Assembly (NCBI GenBank): GCA_028554795.2 | Contig: CM068824.1 | Span: forward strand, 157,340,789 to 157,404,788 | Direction: 5' to 3' | From: Sinohyriopsis cumingii | Taxonomy: Eukaryota > Mollusca > Bivalvia > Unionida > Unionidae | DNA length: 64,000 nt | Notes under the pieces: generated by a model | What the model saw: the letters and a program-made list of their open reading frames with translations, nothing else | What the model was told of the DNA's origin: nothing | Database searches by the model: none | Program-made: the position numbers and the translations under genes | Shown here: positions 18,701 through 34,400 of the stretch, piece after piece | Numbering within the stretch: the stretch's first letter is position 1 | Layout of the letters: each line of letters starts with the position of its first letter

Positions 18701-21700
18701 AAGGTTTCAGACCCCATAATGAATCCATGCTATAAGAACATGTAAGCACATTATTTAGTGCATAAATTTACTAGTAAGTATTATATCTTATTACTTGATA
18801 ATGATATTCATTAACGGTGGATAGTAAACCGCACAAAGCCACTTGCTAATGAATAAGCTTGCCACAGTGGGTGACATAGACAAGTGATATTAATACACAG
18901 TAATAATTCAGGTATCATACTATGCATTTCACGTCAAATATCATAGCAATACTATGTGCAGCTGCCTTAAAAATCTAGGAAGGTATCAAAGTACGGTGAC
19001 GATATATTAGATTAATATTCTGTCTGTTATCTCCTTGATTGTTAAATGGCGTGTTTTGACTTGAAAGCAGGCGTATATCTCTTCTTTAATATTATCTCAT
19101 TTTGTCAGTTACATCGAGGATATTGTATCATGGAAGTAGTTTCCCTGAACACTGTTATGAATAGAGCATTGTATCTCCACTTTCATTAAATACACTTTGA
19201 ACAGATTGTAAACGGTATAAATTCTCAAAATTATACAAATTATCAGTCGCGAACAAAAATTATATACAAAAACACAAGTTTTGTTCAAATATAATATGTT
19301 TCATACCTAGCTTGAAAACCACCGCTTTGCCACGAAATTATGAAGAAGTCGATGTTTGGTTATGAACTTATTTTCTACTATTCTTTATCATAGCTTAAAT
19401 AAACAATGCAATGGGCACGTTGAAACAAACACTACATTCATACTGTCTTAGGTCATGTCCATTTCAAATGATACTCATTTGGACAATGTATGACCTGTAG
19501 TTTCCTTAAAACATGATCAATTAATACAACCTTTCACTGTCAGACCCAGGGATTCGTTTTCGTTGTTACTTGGTATAGATATATAACACAGGATAATATC
19601 TCCGGCATAGTTGGAGTGTACAGTTGATTTATTAGGTAAATAGGACATATTTACAGTATATGCATATTGAGGTGAACATTCAACGCTAAAATAACAACTG
19701 ACAAAGACACACACACACATGTATATATATATGTATGTATGTATGCATGTATGTATGTATGTATGTATGTATGCAGGTATGTATGTGTGTATACGATCAT
19801 CCAGTGTCGTTTTTCTTGCTTCCATACAGTGTATACAAATCTTGGCAATGTATCAATTAATCAACTCGACATTATTGTGAATAATTTATTATTTAAAAGT
19901 TCTGGCTTGGAATTAATATGGTAGTCTTATGGAAACGAATTTCTACAATGGCCCAGAGCAGAATATGCAAGCAATAAGAGATATTCATTCAATCATATTC
20001 AATTTGAATTTGATTTACAAAGCTTGCAAATTCTTTAGTTTGTATCTATGTTTTAAAGTCTTTGGAATTTAATTTCAAGTTGTCGAGATACATATCTAAA
20101 TCTGAATTTCTCTAGCAGACGTCAATATAAACATTTTTCAAACTAGAATTCGGTTCTGAATACTAGATATGCATCAGGTGTTTATGAAACTTCTGGGTTA
20201 AAAATAAAGTTGGAATGTGTTGATCTTCCACCCTTCTAGTCTTTGCTTCCAATAGTAAATTTCTCCATCATTTGTCATCATTTGTCTGTCTCTTTCAATT
20301 TTCTTGATTCAGTTTGTTTGTGAATGAACTAAAGCAGCTATATCGTGCAACTGAAAGTTTATATGAAACCGTTAACGATAGAGACGAAGTAATTGTAAAT
20401 ACCGTTCTGATCATTGAAACATTTATTTAGGAGAATATTCATATGTTTTCGCCAATAGAAGTTACCCCGTGTAACTAAGTTGATACAACGTTAGCCGAGC
20501 GATAGAAGATACACTCTATGATAAAAGTAATAACTCAGGTCCCTCCAACAGCGAGATGCAAGTGACGGGGTAAGCGTATTTTCTTTAGCTGATTGTAAGA
20601 ATGGTAATAAATATATGTAAACGTATGCATCTTAAATTTCCTCAAAATGTACTTTCTTAGTTCTTCAATCCGTATGACATGTCTTGCACAACGTGATTCA
20701 CACCGAAACCGGAATTTCGAATTGCGTTGATTTCCAGGTGAAATCCATTGTATTTTTTGGATTGAATTGGCCCTATAGTCCAGTCCTTCATAATCAAAGA
20801 AGTAGAACTGAGTTGGATCAACATAGAAACAAGATCCATGCGCATTCACTCACATTATGACTAAATTTCAAACGACAATTCTTTTTTAAACTTATGTAGA
20901 TCGCGCGACTAAGTCAAAAGGCCGCGTGAGAATCTATGTGCAAATGATTATTGTTCTTGTGTATTGATAAATATATGGTTGTGAATTCATTTTGAATAAA
21001 ACATAAATTCATTCACATTGTTGTTGGTAACATCTTTTGTTATTTAACCTTGGGTAGTTAAACAAACTGAGCATATTATATAAATGTTACTGCATTTTTA
21101 TCGGAAAATATGAACTCGTTTTTCTCTGACAAGTACTGCGCGACCGTGCGGAGTGAAGTATTTTTGTTAGAAAAACACGTTCTTATTTCCTATACATATA
21201 TAGTAATCGATATTTATAACCTTCTTTGCCTTCAGCACTTTCAAATTTTGTCTGTTCATCATCTTCCGTTGTTTTAAGAGGCTCCTCTTCGTACTCAAAA
21301 TATTACACAAACATTATTGTGATCATTGTCATTAGAGATCTTGCTTACTAATCAAAGTTGTCTCCTTTTATATCTGATGGCATTTTCTCCACTGCAAACC
21401 TACATCTGTTCGCGTCATATTCCCGTGAGTGGTACAACATGTATCCGCTATTTACATCACAGGGGACTCTTCTTTCCAGCCTAATGCTGTTATCGACCGT
21501 GGTTTCTACTGTAGTGATGTTATTGACTTGGAATACCAGGACGAACTTTACTAAGCATATAATGCTTATCCACCGGCCTCGATAGCGAAGTTGGTTCTGC
21601 GTGAGAGTTTGCCCCCGTACCAGTGTGGGATCATGAGCGATTTAAGTGGAAAGTTGACTGAATGCACAAACATGGTTTCGAATCTGCGCCCGAAAATCAG

Positions 21701-24700
21701 CTATAATGTCCAGAAACAAAATCTGCAGTTGTACATTTGGTTGGGACTGCCCTGTCCATCACAGTGTGCCGGTTACGCCAGCATTCTTTGATGCCTCAGT
21801 ACATTCATATGAATACTTAGCACAAAATCACCTGATCCAATCAATTGAAAAAGGACACCTTCAAGCTGATGAATTATGCCATATTGGGGAACACCATGTA
21901 AAGCACGCTAAGTGAGCTCGGCTCGATGTTGACCTCAACGGAGCTTAAAGCAAATAGCATGGGCTTATTGACGTTTACGTAGAGATCGGTGAGTTCGCGG
22001 TCGAGTTTGACACCAGCAAGAACCCAAAGGACTATATGTCATTAAAAATAGCGGAGAAGACATTGTTGGAAAATTTCAAATATGAATACGCTGGCAAGCC
22101 TACTGAAGTCTTCCTGATACTGCGACCAAAGTTGATTTGACTTGTTGGATCTGGTAGGAATATTACGAAGGGCAAAGATTCCCAAACATGGTTTTGCAAT
22201 GAGATATCGAGTTTAATAAGTACATCGAGTGTATTCTAAAACAAAGTAAATTCTCACACGTGGCTAATATTATTTTGTCGTGTAAACATTGTTTCGGTGT
22301 GTGACGTTATACCAAAGTACTTTTGTTCCTGCTGGACACCAAGCTGCGAATTTTCCTTGATCCGTACAGGCACTACACGATCATTGATGGTGGCCATTGT
22401 ACATTAGCGAAAATGACTAGCAAATATCCACACAAATACTTTATTCGGTGGATGCGTCGCTCTTTCGTCCGCTGTCAACACTTTTGCTCTCTCTCTCAGG
22501 ATACCAATCTGTTCTAAATCGTAAATGCATCGACGATTCACATAAAGAGAGACGCACGACATTGTTCACCTTCTAAAGCAGTAAGCTACTGCGGTAAACC
22601 CGCTTCGTCGTTTCGCACCCGCAGATAATCTGAGGTGCTCTACCCAATCTTGGTGCATTCTTATTCTTCAATGTTGCTATAACTACTGTACGAAGTCGCG
22701 TTACCCATTCGCGGGATTAATCATTCGTCCAACAGGCCTAAGTTTGAACAGTTCCTCAGTGGAATAATAACGATAATTTTTTATATATTCACTACAAAGC
22801 TGCAACATCTGCGAGAGGTTCTTTACCTGCATCCATTTCCAGAAGCCGTGGACATGTCGGTGTTCCATGTTAGAGTCAGCGACACTGGTTGAAATTTGGG
22901 ACCTCAACGACTCGGCTTAAATTTATATGCCGCCATGATCGGTGACAGTCATTACATATTTAGAGACCTCTGCACAAGAGGCCTGATCAAGATACCTACT
23001 TCGCTGGACGTCTTTACATCACACCAAAGCACCCAGAGGAGTTTAGTTTGCGTGACAGTATCATCACCATCAAGTACATTTTTGTTTGTTTTGTTTGTGA
23101 TTTTTTTCTTAAAGGTATCGAATCTGAGATTATTACGAACGTAAATGTCCTTGCTTCACACTGGGTAACAAGTTCTATCGATTGGGGCTCTGCCATAACG
23201 TATTAGAAAACGAGCTGATTTTGTGGCAGCGGATTTCGATAAGAAAGCATTATAATTCTTTCAGAACAATCCTCAACTCTTCAAACACGGTCCTGAAAGA
23301 ACCAGTTCCGTATTTCTGAATTCGGTTTACACGTTCCGGAAAAAAACACAACTGTTGCTGAATCTAATCATGCACCTCTTAACGTAGGACCTTCTGCACG
23401 TGATTGTACCATCCGAGGACGATCAGCCGAAGTACTCAGAGATTTCGCGGACATTTTTGCGTCTCAGGCATTTGATGATTCGCCAGCTATTCAGCTTCAT
23501 TCCACGATTGATGAAGTTCCGATCATTTACAACTTTGACACGGGCGCGAAAATTCTAATCGTGTAGGAATATGTGATTCTTGCCGGGCAAGACGACCCCA
23601 CTAGAAAATTAGTCGGAGCTGGCACAATAACGCAGATGCGATTTCTCTAACTCAATGACACGAGCATGTGTCTAAGGTGATCAGGGACAATTATAATTAT
23701 ACATGTTGATAATATGTATCGTAAACACTCATTGGACCGTAAACATTCATTGGTCACGGTGTGCTCTCAAAACTTCCATGAATGAATTTCGAAATATATT
23801 CGCGTAGGTAACCCGAGACGTTTATGCTTTCCGCTGCGATCGACAAAGTAATGTCGGAAAAAAGTAATGAATTGGTTTGGATGCGAACATGTACTCGAAT
23901 GTGTGAAATAATTTAACGACCATGTGATTTTAATTGAAGTCGAAACTTACCAGAGATGTCATAGGAGAGACTGCTGACACATGACTAAAAGCTACTTGCG
24001 AACACTGTAACGTCTCCATTTTTACATATCTTTTCGAGAAAGGGTCAAAGATGCGTTGGAGTAGCAGCTTTCTTCACCGGAAGACATTTGAAGACCCTTG
24101 AACACCCAAGGATGTTTTGCGCATTAATACATGAACTTATCAAATAAATACTTATCAGTTCTGAACGAATCCTCCGTGAAATATATGCCCTATTCGAATC
24201 GCTGATCGAACCAACAAAAGAGTTTGTCGCTCAAAGACGGTAGCTGTGATGGAAACAATAAAGGAACCCGGTATGATGATTAAGATGACGCGGGCCATCA
24301 ACTGTTTCCCGGAACAGATTGTTGATATCAAACAATGACTGTATCCAACTAAAGCAGACATCAAATACATGCAAGAACGAATTACATACTTTTACCAATC
24401 ACCATCATAGTAGAGACAAACCCATAATTAATGAGGCAGATGGAAAGAGATTGGAAAGGGTACCATACAATTTGGCGCTGATTCCCCATCAACAGAAACA
24501 ATTATGTAAAGTAACAAGTTAAGAAGATTGACAGTGCAGTTAGGCATCTAAATAATGGATCAGCAGCAGGCCAGTAAACTCTTCGATTGGAAATGTTCGT
24601 GAGGTCCAACCGTTGAAGCAAGAAATCATTGAATACATCGATAATGAGTTCTAAACGAATCATCCGCGAAATCAATGCCACAATGCAGCCTGTGTATGCA

Positions 24701-27700
24701 AATGCAACAGCAGTAGGAGCCTCAATGGTTACATTAGAGTCCACGAAAACGAAATTCCATGTAGTTTCCGGAAGGCGGGTGTGGGGGGTGGGGTGGGGTG
24801 ACACACACTCGATATCGCATTTTCGTCGTTTAGCGTTTATTTCATTTGGCCAAGTATCCGACTTCGATAGTTCGTACGCATCGAAGCGAATAACCTATTG
24901 GTATTCTCTTTAGATGGTGGCTCGTCTTTGAGAAACATAGAACTTCCCAAAGGGTGCACGACATTAATTCGATGAATGCCTAGATTTGAAGGAGATTTTC
25001 GATGTTGAGCGGCAAAACTTCCAAAATCAGCATATGTGAAGACTAACCCACACTTAACTGAGTCATCTTCATTGAATCCCCGCAATACATGGTTAACTTA
25101 AAAAGGTCGTCCTTGAGAAGAGTTCGCGTTGGCGCAACGATTCCTCAGAACACAAACAAATTCTGCGTGCCGAGCTTGGCAAGGTTCACATTCGACGATT
25201 GACATTACTTTAACCTATGATGCCGTCAGCTATTAAGCAATCCGTTGGATTACCAGCAAAATGGGAGACTTAGATGATAGAACTGTACATTAGAGACAGA
25301 CCTGATATTTAATAAAATAAGTGACACAAATGCATGCAATCAACGTGAACAGAAAACCTTTCACACGAAATATTATAGAAATGGCTTTAGTGATGTCGAC
25401 CAGGGATTGTTCACATGGCCCCCAAATGTTCTTTCCACCATGACCTCGTGTATGGCACTGATTATTAATCAAGTTGAAATGTGAATCGTTAGCATCAAAA
25501 GCACCACCGCGGACCGGATTCATCGGAATTCCTATAAAGCGATTGCGCCTCCGTCCACAGCACCGCACCGTTGGGGCAAGCCAACACCGATTGAATGGTT
25601 ACACATGCTGCAAAGTGACGCGCATTACGGTTGTGGATTCGAATCCGAAAAGTGCAAAATGCTTCACCGTGGCAAAATGTAAAGAAGTATAGATTACCGC
25701 TATTGTCATGGATGTGCAAGTGATGGTAGATCGAAGCCTTCTAGATGTTTAGAATTATTCCGGTGAGTATAAAAATGTGAGACACAGGAGCCTGATAGTC
25801 TCCTCACGTGCAAAATTCTTGATCTAAACAAAACAGTTCAAAAGCACCGATGTGTCCTTTTAACTACTCAAGCTATGGCTGTAGAACTCAATAAAAACAG
25901 AGAGAATAAACATCCTGAAGAGTGGGACGAAACAGTGCAAAATAAACGAGATTGCAATACAGATCTGCAATTAGTACACAGTCGTAAACTAATGATATGC
26001 AACAATCTACAGAGGATACTTCGCAGCCACTTTAACCCTATTCAGAAGAGTATCGAGAAATTTTTAAAGCAGGATACAAACCTGCAGGTGCTTCTGGAGA
26101 CCAATATTGTGCTAGGGTCTCAATGCCAACGCATTAGAGCAGAAGCGTCAGAAACTGTAACAATCTTCGGCTTTTGCAATTAGTGCTGAACATAACAACA
26201 AAGATAAGATCAAATGTGGAAAGAACAAACATGCGCAAGGAACATTTTACACTGAAGGGGTATTTGTGAAGCTAGCACCAAAATGTGCCTGAAATCAACA
26301 AGGAATATAAACTAAAGATGTGGCAGTATATACCATTTCGTGGGGTTGGCACGATTCGGTTTTTATTTAATGGAACGATGGCAGATTTACGTTCGAAAAT
26401 AGGTAATGTGACGCATCACGGTAATCGGGCATATAAGCAAACAATTGGTGAACCTGTCTACAAAGCGTGTGTTATTTGTGACTATTAGTGCGCGTATTTG
26501 CGGGCGTGTTGAGTATCTTTTACTTCCATATTTAACATTATTAAGCAACGCTTCTTTGACTTCAAAGCCGTCTTATTAGTAAACTACGGCGATAAGTTAT
26601 ATATGCGTATCCTCATGGAAGGTAAACGACCCAAGCCTCCAAAGCAAATGAACATTCATCACACGATGCTTTTAGATGAACTAAAATGTTTCTGTACACA
26701 ATATTTTCGCCATAGAGAGACCCGTGAGACTGAAACCCGCATAGGATCAGACGTTAAAGTGCGAAGCACTCCGTATGAATGTTCAATCGCGCAGCAAACG
26801 TGGTGGATAGTGTTGACACTACACTAGTGGCGGTGTCACTGACAACATTTGTTGAAACAACTACCTTCCTTGTTGCATTAGTTCCAAAACCAACTGTAAC
26901 CAGTGGTGCTACGAAATATGTTTGCCATAGATGAATACAAACGGATTGCCGAGCGGCTGTGTATACAAATGCGCAATGACCAGCTTGCTATATGGACATA
27001 GAACACAATTAATGTTACTATATGTTCTCTAAATTTGTTTATCAGTACTGACCTTTCCACTGTGTGACAATCAATGCAAATCATATGTTAATCTAACACA
27101 TCTTCAACGATGACTTCACTGTGAAGTTCTTGTCAAAGGATGGCCTGCTCTTTTTTTAGATACTCGACCGTCAACAGAGCAGCATGTAAAAAGAACACAG
27201 ATTTCACTTCCGGATCATCACCAAGGGCTTGTTACTCACTGTGCACTGTCGCCGAGATACACAGAGACAGCAACGACCTGAGCTCATATTTTCAAGAATA
27301 AACAATTACCTTTAAATCCCTACAAAAATGCATAATAAAGCTCTTCAATCACCATCAAAATGAGAGAGGAAAAAATGGTTTAAAAATAGGTTAGAACTAC
27401 ATTCGTGGGTACTGAACTGGAAGCACTGATTATGACCCGATTCCATATAACGTTTTCCATACCGTACACGTTGAGCAAATTGAACATATACACTGCACTC
27501 CTGCATAATATATAAACAATGGACTCAAGCCAGGAAGACGTAGCAAATTTGTATCAAACATGTTGCTTGCTGGTGGTTGGATACTGACGAGCATGTATTG
27601 CAGGCCAATGGTTATGTGCCATTAAGTACATGCGAGAACGTCGTGCAACGACGTAACACTGGCCCTATGCATTAGTCTCAGAAATTGGAGTGGTAGTCTA

Positions 27701-30700
27701 GCGAGGACGAAGGATACAAATTAAAAGCTGTCCCACAGGACGCAATTGTCAGTAAAGTTTTTGTTATTGCGTCGACAGATTAGGCATCGTGTTACCTTGG
27801 TTCTAACACAATTCACAGTGAACTATTTACGCGTGCAGTTGTACTTACCTTATGTGAATACTTCTTGTTGTATTCGGTCGTAGATACAAACAGTTTAAAC
27901 ATGTTTTCATGCTGACTGCATTCGTGGTTTTAGCTCTGACGGAATTGTGTTTTTCTACTCCAGGCGCTAAGGGTTTAATTTACTATATCAGGGATGTGTC
28001 GTTGATGGCCACATCCTATTTGCAGCTAAATATTTGTAATTCATTTTAAATTTCTTTATATCATGTACGTTTGGTTGTTATGGTCTATTCAAATTATCGG
28101 TTGATTCGTCATTTCCTAGATTGTTTTATGTCAGCCCAATTTAAGATGTTATCATACAGTATTGATTAGAATGCATTTACTATTCTAGTGACAATCGCAT
28201 CCATTCGTTTCTTGTCATCTTCGTAAACAAAACATTTTAATTTCAATCTTGAACCACCTCTTCAACCTAGAGTGTCCTACAAACATTTTACGAATGTATG
28301 TCTGTTCCTCTGCTCTAGACACTACAACAGTTGAAACAATCAACAATGTTTGTATTGTTACAATTTCCAAACAGGGACTAAATATTATGAATCTACGGAG
28401 CTACCGAAAAAAACTTTATGAGAAATTCGCAAAGTTCCTTCCCCATAGATTCTATTTTTCTTTCTTTCCTTATAAGTATATGGTGATTTAGTCTGCTCGC
28501 TTATTCCCTGCTAATACACACATCTAATGAAAGATTGGTTTATTTCGGAGTTACCTTATCAGAACAAATACTGTTACACAAACCTGAGAAAAAGTCCAAA
28601 GATAATGCAGAAACTAATAAGACTCCCAATATTTACAGCAGTTAAGAAAGCAAACCTTTAGTATTAGTTCAGCCTCTTTCCTGATGATTCTTCCCTACAG
28701 TTAACGTTGGAATTAATAAAATGCCCCCATCTTAAGATTAATATGTCAGTGTTCAAAACCTTAAGCTAAATATGTACAGATTTTTGTATTGGTTGCTTGG
28801 TATGTATGGCAAAAGATGATTAGAAAGACTCCCTGCAATCAGATTGGCTATACGCAAAAAGCGGGTTCAATCCCTCTTAGGCAATCATGTCAGTATACCA
28901 TATTTGTTTGTGGAAATGAACTAAATGCGATATATATCTGACCATAATCAGCATTTTGCTTTATCTCGAAAATCGATGGTTTTTTTCCTGGCTTTTTGAT
29001 AGAAATTTTATAAGATTAATTATGCATCTAATTCAACATGCTATGTAATTGTTTGGGGTGATCTGATTTCTGCTGCATCGTGGTTTGTTATCTTTTATTT
29101 CCTTTTCATACACACCGCGGACATTTTTTGGAATTGTTCGAATGCAAAATGTTATCAAATTAAAACTTGTTTACAAGTTTTCCATAAATGTAATTCTTAT
29201 TAAATGATTCGCTACCACGCTTCCGAACAGCCAATGGTTCTTTCCTGAGGAGAATGCTTGATACTGCTAGGCAGAATTAATATTTAATAAAAATAATACT
29301 ATCATACAGTTTAGAGAATTTTTAATTCGTAATCGACGGAGATTAAAATTTATCTAACCTGATAGTAATTTTCGTGGTAAATATTAATTCTGCTTAGTAT
29401 TATCAAGCAGTCCATGGATTGCACGTTGCGTTCTGTTTGGTATATATTTGTAATTCTCCATAGTTAACCATACTTACGTTCCTTTCACTTATAGGAATGA
29501 CTGTGTCGATAGATGAGTATAAACTACTAGGTCGCCTTGCGAGTGTGTCTGCTACGCACCCGTACATACAACACCGACTCAGTTGCATCATTTTTAGTGA
29601 TGTGCGTTTAGTCGTGATGACATATGGACTGGTGCGTGCAGGCAAGGCGATGGGTGTCGTTTACCCGCGGACCAATGTTGGAATCTTCGTAAAGCACAAG
29701 TTAAAATTTCCGTATGACTCATTAATACTTGAAGGGTTCAAATAGTTTTCATGCACATTATGCAATTTAAATTCTACAAATGAAATGTATTTTTAACAAA
29801 TATAGTAATTACTGAAATTACTTTCATCAGACCGATACATGATAAATAACAAGTGCTTGGAACAAAGGTTACGTATCCTGAATGTTTTAATAGATTCTTG
29901 GCATAGCTTGCATCCAATTTGACATGCCGTTTATTTTTGAAAGTGTCATACTTCACATTATCAATCTCATCAAGTGGAAGATAAATGCATCTTTGAAGGT
30001 GATATTCTTTTCCGCTTTACTCATATGTTTCATTTGTTTGTGTTAAATGTGATAATTCAGAGAAGTTTAAAATAAACCGTGTTTCAGATTGATGGCCAAA
30101 CTGTATTTCAATTTGCTTTCTTGTCTCCATCTATTGATTAAAGCACATAAACTGTATTAATGTATTTTGCATGTCGTGAGAAGAATTATTTTCAAAACTT
30201 TATGCGTTTACTTTCTGTAGTCTTTATCGTTTATCTTCCAAAGCCATAAATATATCGTTTTGTTTCTCCCAAAACATTCTCTTATTGATTCAAAGTATAG
30301 TTCATTCAATTTAACACGTGACTGTAGGGGAGATTTTGCATCCATTCAGTGGTGGTGAAAGAAGGCTTTATCGAATCCTACAGTTTAACTGTATTTCTTT
30401 GCAGGGTTCAAGAACAAGAAAAGGTAAAAATATTGACATAAATTATCTCTTTAAAACTACAATCTAATAAACATTGCTAGGTAGTTTAAGCTACGGACCA
30501 TGCTATTTGTAATGGAATAATTAAATTGGAGTTTATATGTTGGTTGACCTCCATATTTTATATATTAGGCAAAATGTATTTAGTAAATATTTTTAACTCT
30601 TGATTTAAAAGTGTCACCGTAAATGAGACAATGCTAGTTGCTATGATAGCGGAAGGGACAATTGCCGTGATAAATATCGCAGAAAAGACATTATTATAAA

Positions 30701-31174
30701 GAAATCATGGCTGTATTCATCGATCTTCACTTCCTGTTAATGCAATTCACTCAGCGCCATTTTTCATGTGTTTTCTATTCAAAGAAGTAACATCCCAGAT
30801 GATTCAACAATTGCACATCAGTTCGTTGCTAGTGGTCATAGACTTCAAGTGAAAGAAGAAAACTCTGCATATGAAATTGTGGAAGGTAAAACTCAAAGTT
30901 TGAATCAATATGCAAAATAAAACGGTCATTTTGTTGTCTACATAATAAGAATATTCTTTGTATTTTCCTCACAGTGAAAGAAAATTAATATCACGCCATG
31001 GGAAAACAACCACTCACGTTTATTTAATTGTGTGAGCAAACATGATCATCGGAAATTGACACAAGAATGTGAACACGTCGAAACATTATTTTACACTGAT
31101 ACTATTCATTGAGTCATCTAAATATATTATGACACAGCCCTACATGAATGAATCAATAGGAAATAAATATGATT

Positions 31175-31258
<84 letters not shown>

Positions 31259-31391
31259 TCAACATACACCGGCAATAGAACAATGGATGCTTTGATGTGT
31301 GTATTTCAGATTTTGACATGGAGAATATTAAGAGCAAGTCAATTGGATTAGATACGTAAGTACTGCAAGTTTTGCGGTGGATAGTTTCATA

Positions 31392-31483
<92 letters not shown>

Positions 31484-34400
31484 GTGTATTATTCTCATAA
31501 TAATTGCTGTAAAGGTCATTTATTTAGTAATATTTTAAATACTAATTCTCCTTGATAGTATATTTACACTTTAAAAAAGATATTATTCATGTATAAAGTG
31601 TGGAAATTCGTGCAGAAAGTTTCAAGGCTGAGTAACCAATCCAAGTATGCATCACGTGATCTAATTTCTGATTAGTCAGTGATAACATAGCTGATATTGT
31701 TTTCGAGTTCACATTCTAGGATAAAATGCGTCGCAGTTTGAATTATATATTTGTTTTGTATATATGATTTCATTATGGAGACTTAGACATCAGTCACGGT
31801 CATTTATTTGTGTTTGCTTGTGGGGCTACATTCATTTAATTCATTCCTTCATTGGAATTATAACGTGTTCGATTTGCTTGAAACTTAAATGTATTGGTAT
31901 TAATTTGAATTAATTTAAGGAAATTTGGCTTTGTAACTTTATTGAAATTACCGTGAATTGATTTAAAGATGTTTTGGAAACATAGCTAGTTGGAATTACT
32001 GTTACATAAAGAAATATTTTATAGTATATCAATATGATTCACTCAGTGCTATTGGTACATAATTACATTAATGACATCATTCGGAAAACATTGGAACTCA
32101 TTCGGATTACTCGACACCTTTGGAATTTATAGAACATTTGGGACTTTAGGATTTAAATCACCAAAACGTAAGCTATATTTAATTCTTGCACTTAGTATTT
32201 TATGGAAATTAGTTATATTTTCAATTTTGCAAACCTTGCTGGTTTCGCAGTGTCTTGTAACTTATTTTAAGACAGTTGGTACGCAGCAACAAATACACTA
32301 ATAGAGAACATACGGTTCAAAATAATTTTTATTTACACCAATGAATCTAATTGTTTAGCAAATAACTGAAACAATTGTCCATTATACCCTTTAAGTATGT
32401 TTTCTAGTGACAAATCATGTCCATTACGCAACCAATGATAGTGTCATTAATTCAGTTTTGCCGAAGCATTTTTATGTCACTAACGTTTCCAGCCAGCTTT
32501 AGGAACTCCAGTATGGATTTATCTTTATCGTGAGATATTACACTTGACTTTATTCTCCTATTTAAAAATGACAAGACAAGTAGTTTACTATCAACATTCT
32601 GAAATTGTTTACACCGCTATCAAGTGATCTAAAAGAACAATAAAAGTATAAGTATGGCTTCACTATATTTCATCTTCAAATTACAGTTGCCATCTGAATT
32701 AAAGGGATTTGAAGGGAAACCTTTAGGCAGAAATATTTAAATGTCCTGATGTCTAAAATAAGCATATGTTAGTTTTCCAGCGAATATATTGGCGTTTATT
32801 ATTACCCATTCAATAGGTCATAGTATCATCGACTCCTACGCAATTTTAACTTTTTGAAGTCATTCATTATGTACATTATAATGTAACTTATTACACTGTA
32901 ACCTATTCGTTTTCCTTATTAGATCCTTTATGGTTTATAGAAGAGAAAAATATTTTAGAATAACCATGAATTCTTTGTGGTTTCACCAGACATTATCATT
33001 AATAATTTTAGCAATGCGATGGAAACTTACGATACTTTACAAACGGACAACGGAGCAAAACCAGAGTATGATGAACTTAAGTTTGAAAGAGGTAAAACTT
33101 TTCTGCAAATCTTTATTACAGAATTAACGAGTTCTCTTGTTTATTGACATTGATATATATTTTAATAAATATAGCATATGTTTTATTTTATTTACGTCAC
33201 AGTTCATAGCTTGGTAGATTTTAGTGAGTACTTGTTTGATTATGGAAAATCAGTGATGGGAAGGTATTTTTCAAGCATGTAATCAGCCAAAAATACAGGA
33301 GTCATTTGCGGGCCTCAAGGATTATTTTCGTAAAATGGACCCTCTCTCAATTTGTAACATAACTAAATGTTTGGACATTTCTACGTATAAGTGTTCGTTA
33401 GTTTGAGATAGGAGTACCTATGTCCATTAGACGTATGGGTCGTGTTTCAGAATAAGTGCATATAAAATACCAATTTAGGGCTTAGAAAAGTATAATTCAT
33501 CATTATAAAAGTCTCGTGCCCGTGTGGTCGTACGTTTGATTACAGGAATATTATGTGCGATATTAGTGCGTCCCCCTCCACTCCCACCTCAGTACCAATA
33601 TCCATTCGACAACAGATGTCTTGTGGTCATTGGAAATATAGTAGGTGTTCGAAATTATATGATTTGGTTGGTTATTCGATTCTGTTAGATCCATGGTTTG
33701 TTGCATTTTGCAAACTTAAATTTAAGTGTGTATACTAACATTCGTACTCATTTTAAACATAAATACTTTTTCTACAAACACATACGTCCCAAGTTTGCTT
33801 TGCACAATTTCAATGGTCAGTCTGGTTCTATCCAGATTAATTTGTAATATTCTCACGATTAAATTAGAAAGATGCAGTCATCCGTCGCATAAGGTTTTTC
33901 ATAAAATCGACATCACGCTTGCTTCTTCACTTTCACATCAATAATCATATGCTTGCAGTGCGATCAATAGCTTGTAACAGACCTAATACTTAAAATACTG
34001 TTGAATATATTGGTAAAGAAACAAATTGATCACTTTCATTATAGATCAATGTAATGTATTTTCTCCCTTGTTTGTATATTACAGTCATGTAATTAATATC
34101 CATTTACCGGGCTGGCTATATGAAATGATTTTGAAAAATTATGAATAACAGTTAGCGAAATATGGTATTATGCAACAACATGACTCAAAGACCACTGATC
34201 ACGAAATATACGAATTTTATGAGTGTCGCAACTTAGATTTTACTTTCCTACACATATAAACATGTATAAGTAGACGGATACGTAAGCACGAACATACATA
34301 CATACATACATACATACATACATACACAGACACACACACATACATACATACATACATACATACATACATACATACATACATACATACATACACAGACACA

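Larger units (their letters stand above)
18046..30404 (+). other. Large intron (12.4 kb)
   Basis: 18046-21350 and 27350-29254 are AT-rich with nothing recognised beyond simple repeats. 21350-27350 is a GC-richer island with coding-like debris. A MITE lies at 29255-29409 and an unassigned frame at 29497-29745. Confidence 0.5.

Noticed and set aside
21574-21640. Possible tRNA-like segment (CCTCGATAGCGAAGTTGGTT)
   Set aside because: No B box and no cloverleaf pairing.
32971-33011. Alternative acceptor TTTCACCAG for the ITAM exon
   Set aside because: It would bring an in-frame TAA before the tyrosine motifs; the later acceptor TAATTTTAG keeps the frame.
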